In this document: in pieces, positions 1 to 5,018 of the stretch
How positions within the stretch are numbered: position 1 is the stretch's first letter
Layout of the letters: each line of letters begins with the position of its first letter
Assembly: GCA_003509805.1 (NCBI GenBank)
Contig: DOMV01000444.1
Location: 1-5,018, forward strand
Length of the DNA: 5,018 bases
Source of the DNA: Planctomycetaceae bacterium
GTDB taxonomy: Bacteria > Planctomycetota > Planctomycetia > Pirellulales > Thermoguttaceae
Reading direction: 5' to 3'
Notes under the pieces: generated by a model
What the model saw: the letters and a program-made list of their open reading frames with translations, nothing else
What the model was told of the DNA's origin: nothing
Databases searched by the model: none
Position numbers and translations under genes: made by a program

Positions 1-651
1 GGGAGCGGTCGGAGCGGCGGCCCGCTGTTCCGGCGTGAGATAGGGAGCGTTATGCGTTTTGCAAAGCGCCTGGAGGACGTGTTCCGTGACATCGATGGTC
101 TTGTTGTACCAGATGACCCGTTGTTCCATTTCCTCGGCAACCGATTGAGGATCGGTCGGGGTGACTTCCATTTGACGGTAATCCGTCACTTGGGCGATAC
201 CGTAAGGGACGGCGAACGCTTCGATCTCGCGGCGGATATCCATGAAGGTATCGTACATGATCTGCGAATTTTTCAGGGCGATGTTCCGCTGGGCCTTTTT
301 CGCTTCCACGTCGAGCGCGACCATTTTCGCCTGGAGGGCGTCGGCGCGTTTCGTGTGTTCGTCGCTGCCCGGTTTGATCGTGGTTCCGGAAAGCGCTTCA
401 AGCTGCTGCGCTTCGGCGCGGATCGCTTTCTGCTGCTCCTGAAAACGGGCGTCGGTTTCGGTCAATTCTTTCTGCAAGGTATCCATCTTCCCCTTGAATT
501 GGGGGTGATTCCTGACCAGTTGGGCCAGATCGAGAACGGCGACACGATACGGCGGGGGAGCTTGGGAAGCGGTTCCCGCAGCCGGTTGTTGGCCGTATGC
601 GGCAATGGAAAAGACGGACACGAGGACGGCGGCGCAAAAAACCTGTTTCAC
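1..651 (-). CDS. ompH: OmpH/Skp family periplasmic chaperone, partial (C-terminal end missing)
   Basis: This family makes periplasmic chaperones that bind unfolded outer-membrane proteins after Sec export. The frame opens with GTG at 651 and is uninterrupted for 217 codons to base 1, with no stop inside the window. Residues 1-20 form a signal peptide: Lys2, a hydrophobic core at about 4-18, and a likely cleavage site after A18-Y19-G20. A Pro/Ala-rich spacer (about 21-34) leads into the typical start of the OmpH domain, RVAVLDLAQLV (36-46). A charged, heptad-like coiled coil of Gln, Glu, Lys and Ala covers about 53-130, matching the tentacle helices of Skp. The closing part (about 146-197: VPYGIAQV, then PTDPQ, then IDVTEHVLQAL) fits the closing strand and helix of planctomycete OmpH proteins, from memory of the family. 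GTG is chosen because of the well-placed AAGGAG and the signal peptide right behind it. The next gene downstream is outside the window. Family assignment is firm; the exact client role is inferred. Confidence 0.86.
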   Translation of the reverse strand, partial: MKQVFCAAVLVSVFSIAAYGQQPAAGTASQAPPPYRVAVLDLAQLVRNHPQFKGKMDTLQKELTETDARFQEQQKAIRAEAQQLEALSGTTIKPGSDEHTKRADALQAKMVALDVEAKKAQRNIALKNSQIMYDTFMDIRREIEAFAVPYGIAQVTDYRQMEVTPTDPQSVAEEMEQRVIWYNKTIDVTEHVLQALCKTHNAPYLTPEQRAAAPTAP

Positions 652-660
652 TGTAAAACT

Positions 661-666
661 CTCCTT
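661..666 (-). promoter_or_regulatory. Shine-Dalgarno site of ompH
   Basis: The minus strand reads AAGGAG here, with 9 bases between it and the GTG start at 651. It is the only clear ribosome binding site in the window, and it decides the non-ATG start of ompH. Confidence 0.75.
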
Positions 667-690
667 AGCTTGAAGGGTACGTGATATCGC

Positions 691-727
691 CGTGTGTTGA
701 CACGTGTACGGACACGTTTCTTGTCAA
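691..727. repeat. Operator-like nested repeats upstream of ompH
   Basis: Two consecutive 12-base units of the form CGTGTnnnGACA start at 691 and 703, followed by CG. Each contains a small inverted repeat, CGTGT-N4-ACACG (691-704 and 703-716). Outside the second one, TTGACA (697-702) and TGTCAA (722-727) are also inverted with respect to each other, giving a larger imperfect dyad. The cluster begins 40 bases upstream of the ompH start, a usual position for a repressor or activator site or for a leader hairpin. No regulator is identified, and its role is inferred from position and symmetry only. Confidence 0.35.
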
Positions 728-860
728 AAGGCGATACCGGGGATTCCATTCCATAGTGTTGTTGATATAGGCGACGGCGAAGCGACAACCGAACAGGAAA
801 AGTATCCGAATCGGGAAACTCCGCCGATAGGGCGTATTGTGCTCTATTTCTCTCATCGGG

Positions 861-1000
861 TAAAGAGCAATTTTCATTGATTTTTTCTTCCGAATAATCG
901 GAACAAACGGAAATTTTTACGAAATCGGAATTGCCGACCTTTCTCATAGTTCTTTCTTTGCGTATTTTTACACAAGAATTTTTGTGTTTTCCCAAAAGTA
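861..1000. other. AT-rich island in the intergenic region
   Basis: By hand count 44 of 140 bases are G or C (31%), far below the flanking genes. The stretch contains several A and T tracts, including six T at 881-886. It also has a perfect 6-bp inverted repeat with loop ATAA (888-903, TTCCGA and TCGGAA), the direct repeat AATCGGAA at 896-903 and 923-930, and a second 6-bp inverted repeat (970-975 with 982-987, ACACAA and TTGTGT) followed by T residues. It could be a curved upstream promoter region, a binding region for nucleoid proteins, or leftover inserted DNA. The sequence does not decide between these. Confidence 0.45.
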
Positions 1001-1002
1001 GG

Positions 1003-1074
1003 GGCGAGTGCGTGCGGCAGGCAGACTTGACCAAATGTTCGTTCTGATCGTGTTTCCGGTATATACCAAATAAT
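1003..1074 (+). repeat. Degenerate direct repeat, copy A
   Basis: This segment aligns without gaps to 1268-1339, 265 bases downstream, with 52 of 72 positions identical by hand. The best-conserved parts are the GGCGAGTG head, CTT-ACCAAA in the middle, and the GTTTCC-GTAT tail. Copy A is not followed by a gene but by a hairpin (1083-1105). The copy-to-copy differences fall mainly at every third base in the first half, when read on the minus strand. Function unknown: it may be an intergenic repeat family, a duplicated control element, or a remnant of coding sequence. Confidence 0.6.
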
Positions 1075-1082
1075 CCGGTTTT

Positions 1083-1105
1083 ACAGGTCACCTCGGGTTA
1101 CCTGT
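1083..1105 (+). repeat. Hairpin in the fliN upstream region
   Basis: ACAGGT (1083-1088) pairs with ACCTGT (1100-1105). After one C-T mismatch, ACC (1090-1092) pairs with GGT (1096-1098) around a 3-base loop. Four T residues (1105-1108) close the structure on the plus strand, a weak terminator-like layout. No plus-strand gene lies upstream to be terminated, so an attenuator-like leader element or a protein-binding palindrome is equally possible. Confidence 0.35.
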
Positions 1106-1216
1106 TTTCGGTTCCTCCTGCCAGGAAATGGATTCTTGTCGATAAACCGGTAAAATAGACGATATACTACTAACGGGCGGCAAATGTCCGAAATGCAAGC
1201 CGGGGGCTGTGGTGGA

Positions 1217-1237
1217 CGGCCGGTAGGCTTCCGGCCG
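1217..1237. repeat. GC-rich perfect 7-bp hairpin, 111 bases upstream of fliN
   Basis: CGGCCGG (1217-1223) and CCGGCCG (1231-1237) are perfect inverted repeats around the 7-base loop TAGGCTT. No T run follows on either strand, so this is not a normal Rho-independent terminator. It lies between the two copies of the direct repeat and would be part of the fliN leader if transcription starts upstream of it. Confidence 0.4.
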
Positions 1238-1267
1238 CGAGTACACGGCGGTCGCACGTGGACCAAC

Positions 1268-1339
1268 GGCGAGTGAGTGCGACAAGCGGTCTTCACCAAA
1301 CAACCAATTTCACCGCGTTTCCAGTATAAATCAAAAAAT
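1268..1339 (+). repeat. Degenerate direct repeat, copy B, abutting the fliN start
   Basis: This is the partner of 1003-1074 (52 of 72 identical, no gaps). It ends nine bases before the fliN ATG, so it fills the place where the core promoter or leader should be. It contains TATAAA at 1325-1330, matching TATATA in copy A, but no fitting -35 hexamer is present at normal spacing. The possible GTG start of fliN at 1277 would lie inside this repeat, which argues against that longer start. Confidence 0.55.
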
Positions 1340-1348
1340 GGTACGGTC

Positions 1349-2389
1349 ATGGCCGAGTTGAATGCGCAATCCGTCGCGGATTTTGTGGCGTCCGTCGATG
1401 CCGGGGCATCGGAGGCGGCGGGCGCGTTTGCGCGCACGTTCGATTCGACCGTTTCGCTCAAGTCGGGTAATTCGGGACCGTTCGACGCGGCGACGTTTCC
1501 GCCGGAATTTTGGAAACCGGGTCTCGCCCTGATTATGGTCATCGAATCGCAGGGTGTGGTGATCCTCATCCCCAGTGCGACGGGTTTAGTGCCCGATTGG
1601 TGTAAAGAGCCGGATGCGACGGGGAAAAGCAAACTGGCGACCTTCGCGCAGGAATGGGGCCTCAATCTCCTTCCGGAGGATTTTTTCGCCGATGAAAATC
1701 TCGCCGGAATGGTCGACAATCTCGGTCAAAACGTCATCGATTACGGCAAAATCAACGAGTCGGCCGGTTATGTCGAGATATTGATCGAACAAGAGGGAAA
1801 AGAACACGCGGCCTACATGATTTGGCCGATCCTGGAACCTCATGAAGTTCTCAAAGTCCCGGAACAGCCGGAAAATGTCGATATCCCGGGCTTTGCCCTG
1901 CCGGCCGTTCCCGTTCCCAGTTTCATCGGTCAAGGGGCTGCTTTCGGCGGCGACCTCGGTGAATACGGGTACGATGGCGACGACTTCGCGGATGCGGATC
2001 CCAATTCCAAACCGCCGACCGCCGAGGACTTGCCCGGATTTTCCCACAGCCTGCTCAAAGTACGCGTTCCGGTCGCGGCCGTTCTCGCCCGCGCGCGAAA
2101 ACCGATCAAGTCGATCCTCGAATTGGGAATCGGTTCCGTCATCCAGTTCGACAAATCCTGCGACGACCCGATCGAGTTGGAGATCGACCGGACGATTATC
2201 GGAAACGGCGAAGCGGTCAAAGTCGGCGATAAATTCGGGCTTCGAATCAGTACGATGCTCCTGCCGAAAGAACGGTTCCGCAAGGTCGAAATCCGGCGCG
2301 ACGGCGAGTACAAAAAACAAAAACGGCTCCCGCAAATCATCGGGAAAGCACCGATCAAATCCCTCGAACCGTATCCGCAAACAAAATGA
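1349..2389 (+). CDS. fliN: FliN-type flagellar motor switch protein (SpoA domain) with long N-terminal domain
   Basis: FliN with FliM and FliG forms the cytoplasmic C-ring of the flagellar motor, which sets rotation direction and aids export. The 346-residue product ends in a clear FliM/FliN C-terminal (SpoA) domain at about 235-305. Its marks are VRVPVAAVLARARKPI, then LELGIGSVIQFDK, then GNGEAVKVGDKFGLRI, matching the usual strand pattern and the GEVVxVDDKFGVRI-type ending. A typical FliN is only about 100-150 residues. Here a separate domain at about 47-167 (PEFWKPGLALIMVI, then ILIPSATGLVPDWC, then LATFAQEWGLNLLPE) precedes it, joined by a Pro-rich then Asp/Gly-rich linker (about 168-233). 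A basic tail of about 40 residues follows. I see no CheC phosphatase motif, so it is not an ordinary FliY. ATG at 1349 is preferred over GTG at 1277, because the extension lies in a repeat and looks unlike protein. No Shine-Dalgarno sequence is visible. It stands alone between oppositely oriented genes. A type III secretion SpoA protein is the main alternative. Confidence 0.83.
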   Translation: MAELNAQSVADFVASVDAGASEAAGAFARTFDSTVSLKSGNSGPFDAATFPPEFWKPGLALIMVIESQGVVILIPSATGLVPDWCKEPDATGKSKLATFAQEWGLNLLPEDFFADENLAGMVDNLGQNVIDYGKINESAGYVEILIEQEGKEHAAYMIWPILEPHEVLKVPEQPENVDIPGFALPAVPVPSFIGQGAAFGGDLGEYGYDGDDFADADPNSKPPTAEDLPGFSHSLLKVRVPVAAVLARARKPIKSILELGIGSVIQFDKSCDDPIELEIDRTIIGNGEAVKVGDKFGLRISTMLLPKERFRKVEIRRDGEYKKQKRLPQIIGKAPIKSLEPYPQTK

Positions 2390-2431
2390 CCCGGTTCCTC
2401 CGTCCACGCCGCCCGGTCAACTCCGTTTTTT
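2387..2431 (+). terminator. Weak terminator-like structure after fliN
   Basis: TGACC, which overlaps the stop codon (2387-2391), pairs with GGTCA (2415-2419). Two further pairs follow past a C-C mismatch, then a large loop. Six bases after the stem comes a run of six T (2426-2431). The loop is long and the gap to the T run is wider than usual, so termination here is possible but not secure. The minus strand shows no T run suitable for the converging transporter gene. Confidence 0.3.
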
Positions 2432-2450
2432 ACCCAAAGGGTCCGCGGGA

Positions 2451-5018
2451 TTACCCGTTTCCGGAAACGGTCGCGCGTCGTTCTTTTTTTCGTAACGTTC
2501 CCTGATGGGGGCGCGGGCCATCCTGTTGACGCTCCCCCGGAATGTCGTCCGTATCCGCCGATTGCTCTTCGGACTCGGGTTTCGAACGGGAGGATTCCAT
2601 GCCGGAACAATCTTGGTCGTCCGGAAGATTTTTCTTCTTTTTCGGGCGGAAGGCGTACCCGATAGGCGTGTTCAACAGGGCCGCGAGGAAGACGATGTCG
2701 CCCAAAAACGCCGCGGTCAGGATCGCGAGCATCATGACTCCGAACATCTGGGTCGGCGTAAACGTGCTCAACGCGAATGCCGAGAGGCCGAGCCCGCCGA
2801 TCAGCGTCGTTTGGAACATGGACGTCGCACACCTCGAATAGGCGAACAGGGTGGCCTGCTTTTGCGTCATCCCCTTGTCGACTCCGTCGCGGAACCACGT
2901 TAAAAAGTGAATCGTGTCGTCCACCGAGATTCCCAGGGCGACGCTCGCGGTCATCATCGTCCCGACGTCGACCAAAATGCCGAACCGACCCATGAAACCG
3001 AACACGATCACCACGGGAAAGACGTTCGGGATCATCGCGCAAAAGCCCGCGAGCGGACTTTTAAGGATGAAGGCCATGGTGATGCCGATCATGAGGAACG
3101 ACGTGATGAAGCTGTCACGGAGCCCGGCGAGCAATTCATGCTGGGTTTTGTAGACGACCGGGACCATTCCCGTGTAGATCGCTTCAATCGCGCCGGTTCC
3201 GTCGACGTCTCCGCCCGCGGGAAATTTTTCCGCGATTTTTTGGTGGACCACTTCATCGACGACTTTCTTGACATCGTCGATGAAGTGCGCGTAATCGATG
3301 TCTTTTTTGAGCGACCAGACCCTCATGCTGACGCGCCAGAGATCGTGTCCGTGCTCTTTTTCCCATTGAGCCGCTTTCCCGCGGAAAACCTTCATCTCCT
3401 CCCGGGAAATCCCGATCGGGGTTTCCCATTCGGGAAAATTGCGAATCCCTTTAAGATCGCGGATGCCGGCAAAAACCAGTTTGGAGGCGTCCGCGTCGCC
3501 GATACCGAGCTGGGCAACCGTATCGCGGTAGTTCGGATCGTCGGAACGGAGGGACGGATTGCCTTCAACGACGATGTAATCTTTCAACAGGGGCCTGCTT
3601 TTTTCGATCAAGGAGTTGGCGGCCAATTCATAGGAAAGGCGGCGAGCGCTTTTCAGCCCGGGACCGGACCGGTCGATATTGGGGAGCATCGTTTCGGCCG
3701 ACATGATTCCGCCGACATCGTCCTTGAGCTTGACCCTGAGGTTGTGCCCGATATCCTCGATCAAACGGAGGCGTTCGAGCGTGTTGAATTTGCATTTTTC
3801 GTTGTCGAATTTGACGACGACCTCCATGGGGACCAGCGGCCCGATTTGGCCTTCAAGGTACGTGTAATGATGAATGATCTCGGAATCCGCCGAGAAGAAC
3901 CGCATCATCTTGACCGAGGTTTTGATCTGGAGCATGCCGAATCCGAAGAAGATCATCGCGCAGAAACAACCGATCGTCACGAGTCGGTTGTGCCTGATGA
4001 TGAAGTTTCCCCAGACCCGCCATATTTTTTGCATGGTCGAGTCGTGCTCTTCGTGGAGGCCGCTCTGGGCCGCGACTTTGTTCGACGGGTAAAAATAAAG
4101 CAACGTCGGCAGGTAGTAGAACAAAACCAACAGTTGCAGCATGACGCCGAGCGCGGCGTAGACGCCGAATTTCGTGATGGGGACCAGGTGACTGGTGTAC
4201 AGCGAAAGGAGGCCCAGGGCGGTCGTGAAATTCGCGAAAAGACACGGGTACCAGGCATGGCCGACCGCCCGCTCCGGGGCCATGTTCAATCCGTGTTCGC
4301 GGACGGCGTCGTGGTAGTAATTGATGACGTGAACCGCGCCCGACATGGCCAGGACGTAAACGAGCGCCGGCATACTCAGGAGAATCGCGTCGCAGGTGCT
4401 TCCGGTCAGCGAAACGGAGGCGAGCGCGACGCCTGCGCTGAGAATCGCGATCCAGAAGACGAAGGAAGTAAGCCGGAAATCCCGGAAACACAGCCAGGCG
4501 AGGAAAAGGCCGACGATCGCACAGATTCCGGCCAGGCGGTAAAGCGTGTGTTCCCCCTCATAGGTGATGGCGACGTTGTCGACCGGCGGCCCCCCGAGAA
4601 TGACGCCGTCCATCGCCGGGGTCCGGCCCGTGAAAATCTCCTTGATCACCGTGGCGATGTTACTCACGATCCGGACCGGCAAGGCGCGCGTATCGACCTT
4701 GACCGCCGGTTGAACACCGCATTCGCGACCGACTTCCCTGATCGCCTCCAGCACTTTCGCGAGATCCTTCCCCTGCGGGGCTTCGGTGGAAAGCGTCACG
4801 ATCAGGGCTGTGCTGTTGCCGTCGGGCCCGATCAGGGTTCCCCGGAGTTTTTCACGGATTTCCGCGTCGGTAAGTTTTATCCCGCCCGCCCCGTCGCCGG
4901 AATAAAGGTTCTGGAGCATTCGAAAAAGGCGGGGCCCCGTAATCACCGCCTTGAAATACTTCGCGTAGTACGGCAACGGCGCGGGAACGGCGGCGTCGAG
5001 CGGCGCCGGCGGACCAAG
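2451..5018 (-). CDS. MMPL family RND transporter (HAE3-like exporter), partial (N-terminus missing)
   Basis: These inner-membrane exporters use proton flow to move lipids or other hydrophobic molecules; members include mycobacterial MmpL proteins and HpnN. The frame is open from 5018 to a TAA at 2453-2451, giving 855 residues. The first membrane helix and most of the first periplasmic loop lie outside, so no start is visible; a TTG at 4976 is just an internal codon. The visible part starts in loop 1 (about 1-158). Five helices follow (about 160-178, 184-204, 209-232, 262-281, 285-310), then a sixth that begins the second half (346-365). A large second loop runs to about 635, and five more helices lie at 636-652, 655-681, 685-709, 734-753 and 756-786. 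The second half carries the hallmark GISVDDTIHF (696-705), with the paired Asp residues expected for proton relay. The equivalent first-half helix reads SGAVHVINYYHD (226-237). A charged cytoplasmic tail (791-855) opens with RPKKKK and is then rich in Asp, Glu and Ser. Substrate unknown. It converges on fliN with a 61-bp gap. Confidence 0.9.
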   Translation of the reverse strand, partial: LGPPAPLDAAVPAPLPYYAKYFKAVITGPRLFRMLQNLYSGDGAGGIKLTDAEIREKLRGTLIGPDGNSTALIVTLSTEAPQGKDLAKVLEAIREVGRECGVQPAVKVDTRALPVRIVSNIATVIKEIFTGRTPAMDGVILGGPPVDNVAITYEGEHTLYRLAGICAIVGLFLAWLCFRDFRLTSFVFWIAILSAGVALASVSLTGSTCDAILLSMPALVYVLAMSGAVHVINYYHDAVREHGLNMAPERAVGHAWYPCLFANFTTALGLLSLYTSHLVPITKFGVYAALGVMLQLLVLFYYLPTLLYFYPSNKVAAQSGLHEEHDSTMQKIWRVWGNFIIRHNRLVTIGCFCAMIFFGFGMLQIKTSVKMMRFFSADSEIIHHYTYLEGQIGPLVPMEVVVKFDNEKCKFNTLERLRLIEDIGHNLRVKLKDDVGGIMSAETMLPNIDRSGPGLKSARRLSYELAANSLIEKSRPLLKDYIVVEGNPSLRSDDPNYRDTVAQLGIGDADASKLVFAGIRDLKGIRNFPEWETPIGISREEMKVFRGKAAQWEKEHGHDLWRVSMRVWSLKKDIDYAHFIDDVKKVVDEVVHQKIAEKFPAGGDVDGTGAIEAIYTGMVPVVYKTQHELLAGLRDSFITSFLMIGITMAFILKSPLAGFCAMIPNVFPVVIVFGFMGRFGILVDVGTMMTASVALGISVDDTIHFLTWFRDGVDKGMTQKQATLFAYSRCATSMFQTTLIGGLGLSAFALSTFTPTQMFGVMMLAILTAAFLGDIVFLAALLNTPIGYAFRPKKKKNLPDDQDCSGMESSRSKPESEEQSADTDDIPGERQQDGPRPHQGTLRKKERRATVSGNG

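Larger units (their letters stand above)
652..1348. other. Divergent intergenic region between ompH and fliN
   Basis: These 697 bases separate two genes that are transcribed away from each other, so both promoters should lie here. No convincing gene was found. The open frames present use codons unlike the neighbours (AGA, AGG, TTA) and lack recognisable domains. The region holds, in order: an operator-like repeat cluster (691-727), an AT-rich island (861-1000), a degenerate direct repeat (1003-1074 and 1268-1339), and two hairpins (1083-1105 and 1217-1237). A perfect TTGACA lies on the minus strand at 727-722, but no good -10 box follows at 16-18 bases. TAAAAT at 1151 and TATACT at 1163 on the plus strand resemble -10 boxes but lack matching -35 boxes. 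Neither promoter can therefore be placed with confidence. Confidence 0.6.

Noticed and set aside
52..684. Plus-strand open frame of 210 codons
   Set aside because: It is the antisense of ompH; the minus-strand frame has a signal peptide, coiled coil and family motifs, while this one is Arg/Phe-rich without any recognisable features.
722..727. Perfect TTGACA on the minus strand as the ompH -35 box
   Set aside because: At 16-18 bases downstream the sequence is CGTGTC/GTGTCA-like, with no resemblance to TATAAT; the hexamer is better explained as an arm of the inverted repeat.
648..1091. Minus-strand open frame of up to 147 codons (99 from an internal ATG at 944) whose TGA overlaps the ompH GTG as GTGA
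   Set aside because: The overlap resembles translational coupling, but the frame crosses the AT-rich island, uses AGA, AGG and TTA codons that the neighbours avoid, shows no domain, and has no good ribosome site. Most likely noncoding.
1138..1145. GTCGATAA, resembling the flagellar sigma-28 -10 element GCCGATAA
   Set aside because: Seven of eight bases match, but the expected TAAA-type -35 element is absent at 11 bases upstream (TGCCAGGA instead), so a promoter is not supported.
1277..1348. GTG at 1277 as the fliN start (24 extra residues)
   Set aside because: The extension lies wholly in repeat copy B, and no Shine-Dalgarno sequence precedes it; ATG at 1349 is more likely.
1586..2407. Long minus-strand open frame antisense to fliN
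   Set aside because: It lies opposite the clear SpoA domain and shows repeated RF/FD/RD-type residues typical of a GC-rich antisense frame.
2432..2442. ACCC-AAA-GGGT mini hairpin next to a T run, as terminator for the transporter
   Set aside because: On the minus strand the stem is followed by A residues, not T, and it has only four pairs.
1930..3042. 370-codon minus-strand frame spanning fliN and the end of the transporter gene
   Set aside because: It overlaps two well-supported genes in another frame, is very Arg-rich, and has no domain signature.

Overview
The window looks like a chromosomal piece of a member of the Planctomycetota (inferred from gene content, not from a marker gene). 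Three things point there. One is an OmpH/Skp-type protein whose C-terminal part resembles planctomycete versions. The second is a FliN-type motor switch protein with a long extra N-terminal domain. The third is a large MMPL/RND exporter. Spacing is loose, start codons include GTG, and the one clear Shine-Dalgarno sequence is at ompH. Coding DNA is moderately GC-rich, while one intergenic stretch is strikingly AT-rich. No rRNA, tRNA, CRISPR array, insertion sequence or transposase was seen.

Layout, left to right. Positions 1-651 (minus strand) hold an OmpH/Skp-like periplasmic chaperone that starts with GTG at 651 and runs off the left edge. Positions 652-1348 are a 697-bp gap between divergent genes. 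It holds an operator-like repeat cluster next to ompH, an AT-rich island (31% GC over 861-1000 by hand count), two hairpins, and two direct copies of a degenerate 72-bp repeat. The second copy ends just before the next gene. Positions 1349-2389 (plus strand) encode a 346-residue FliN/SpoA-domain flagellar motor switch protein. A 61-bp gap with a weak terminator-like structure follows. Positions 2451-5018 (minus strand) encode an MMPL-family RND transporter that converges on fliN and lacks its N-terminus at the right edge.

The genes do not form an operon: ompH and fliN are divergent, and fliN and the exporter are convergent. All three act at the cell envelope (outer-membrane protein chaperoning, flagellar switch at the inner membrane, inner-membrane lipid or small-molecule export), but the sequence gives no direct sign of joint function. 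fliN stands apart from any other flagellar gene here. I see no convincing new multi-gene system. The least explained features are the direct repeat pair, whose copies differ mainly at every third base when read on the minus strand, and the FliN N-terminal domain.
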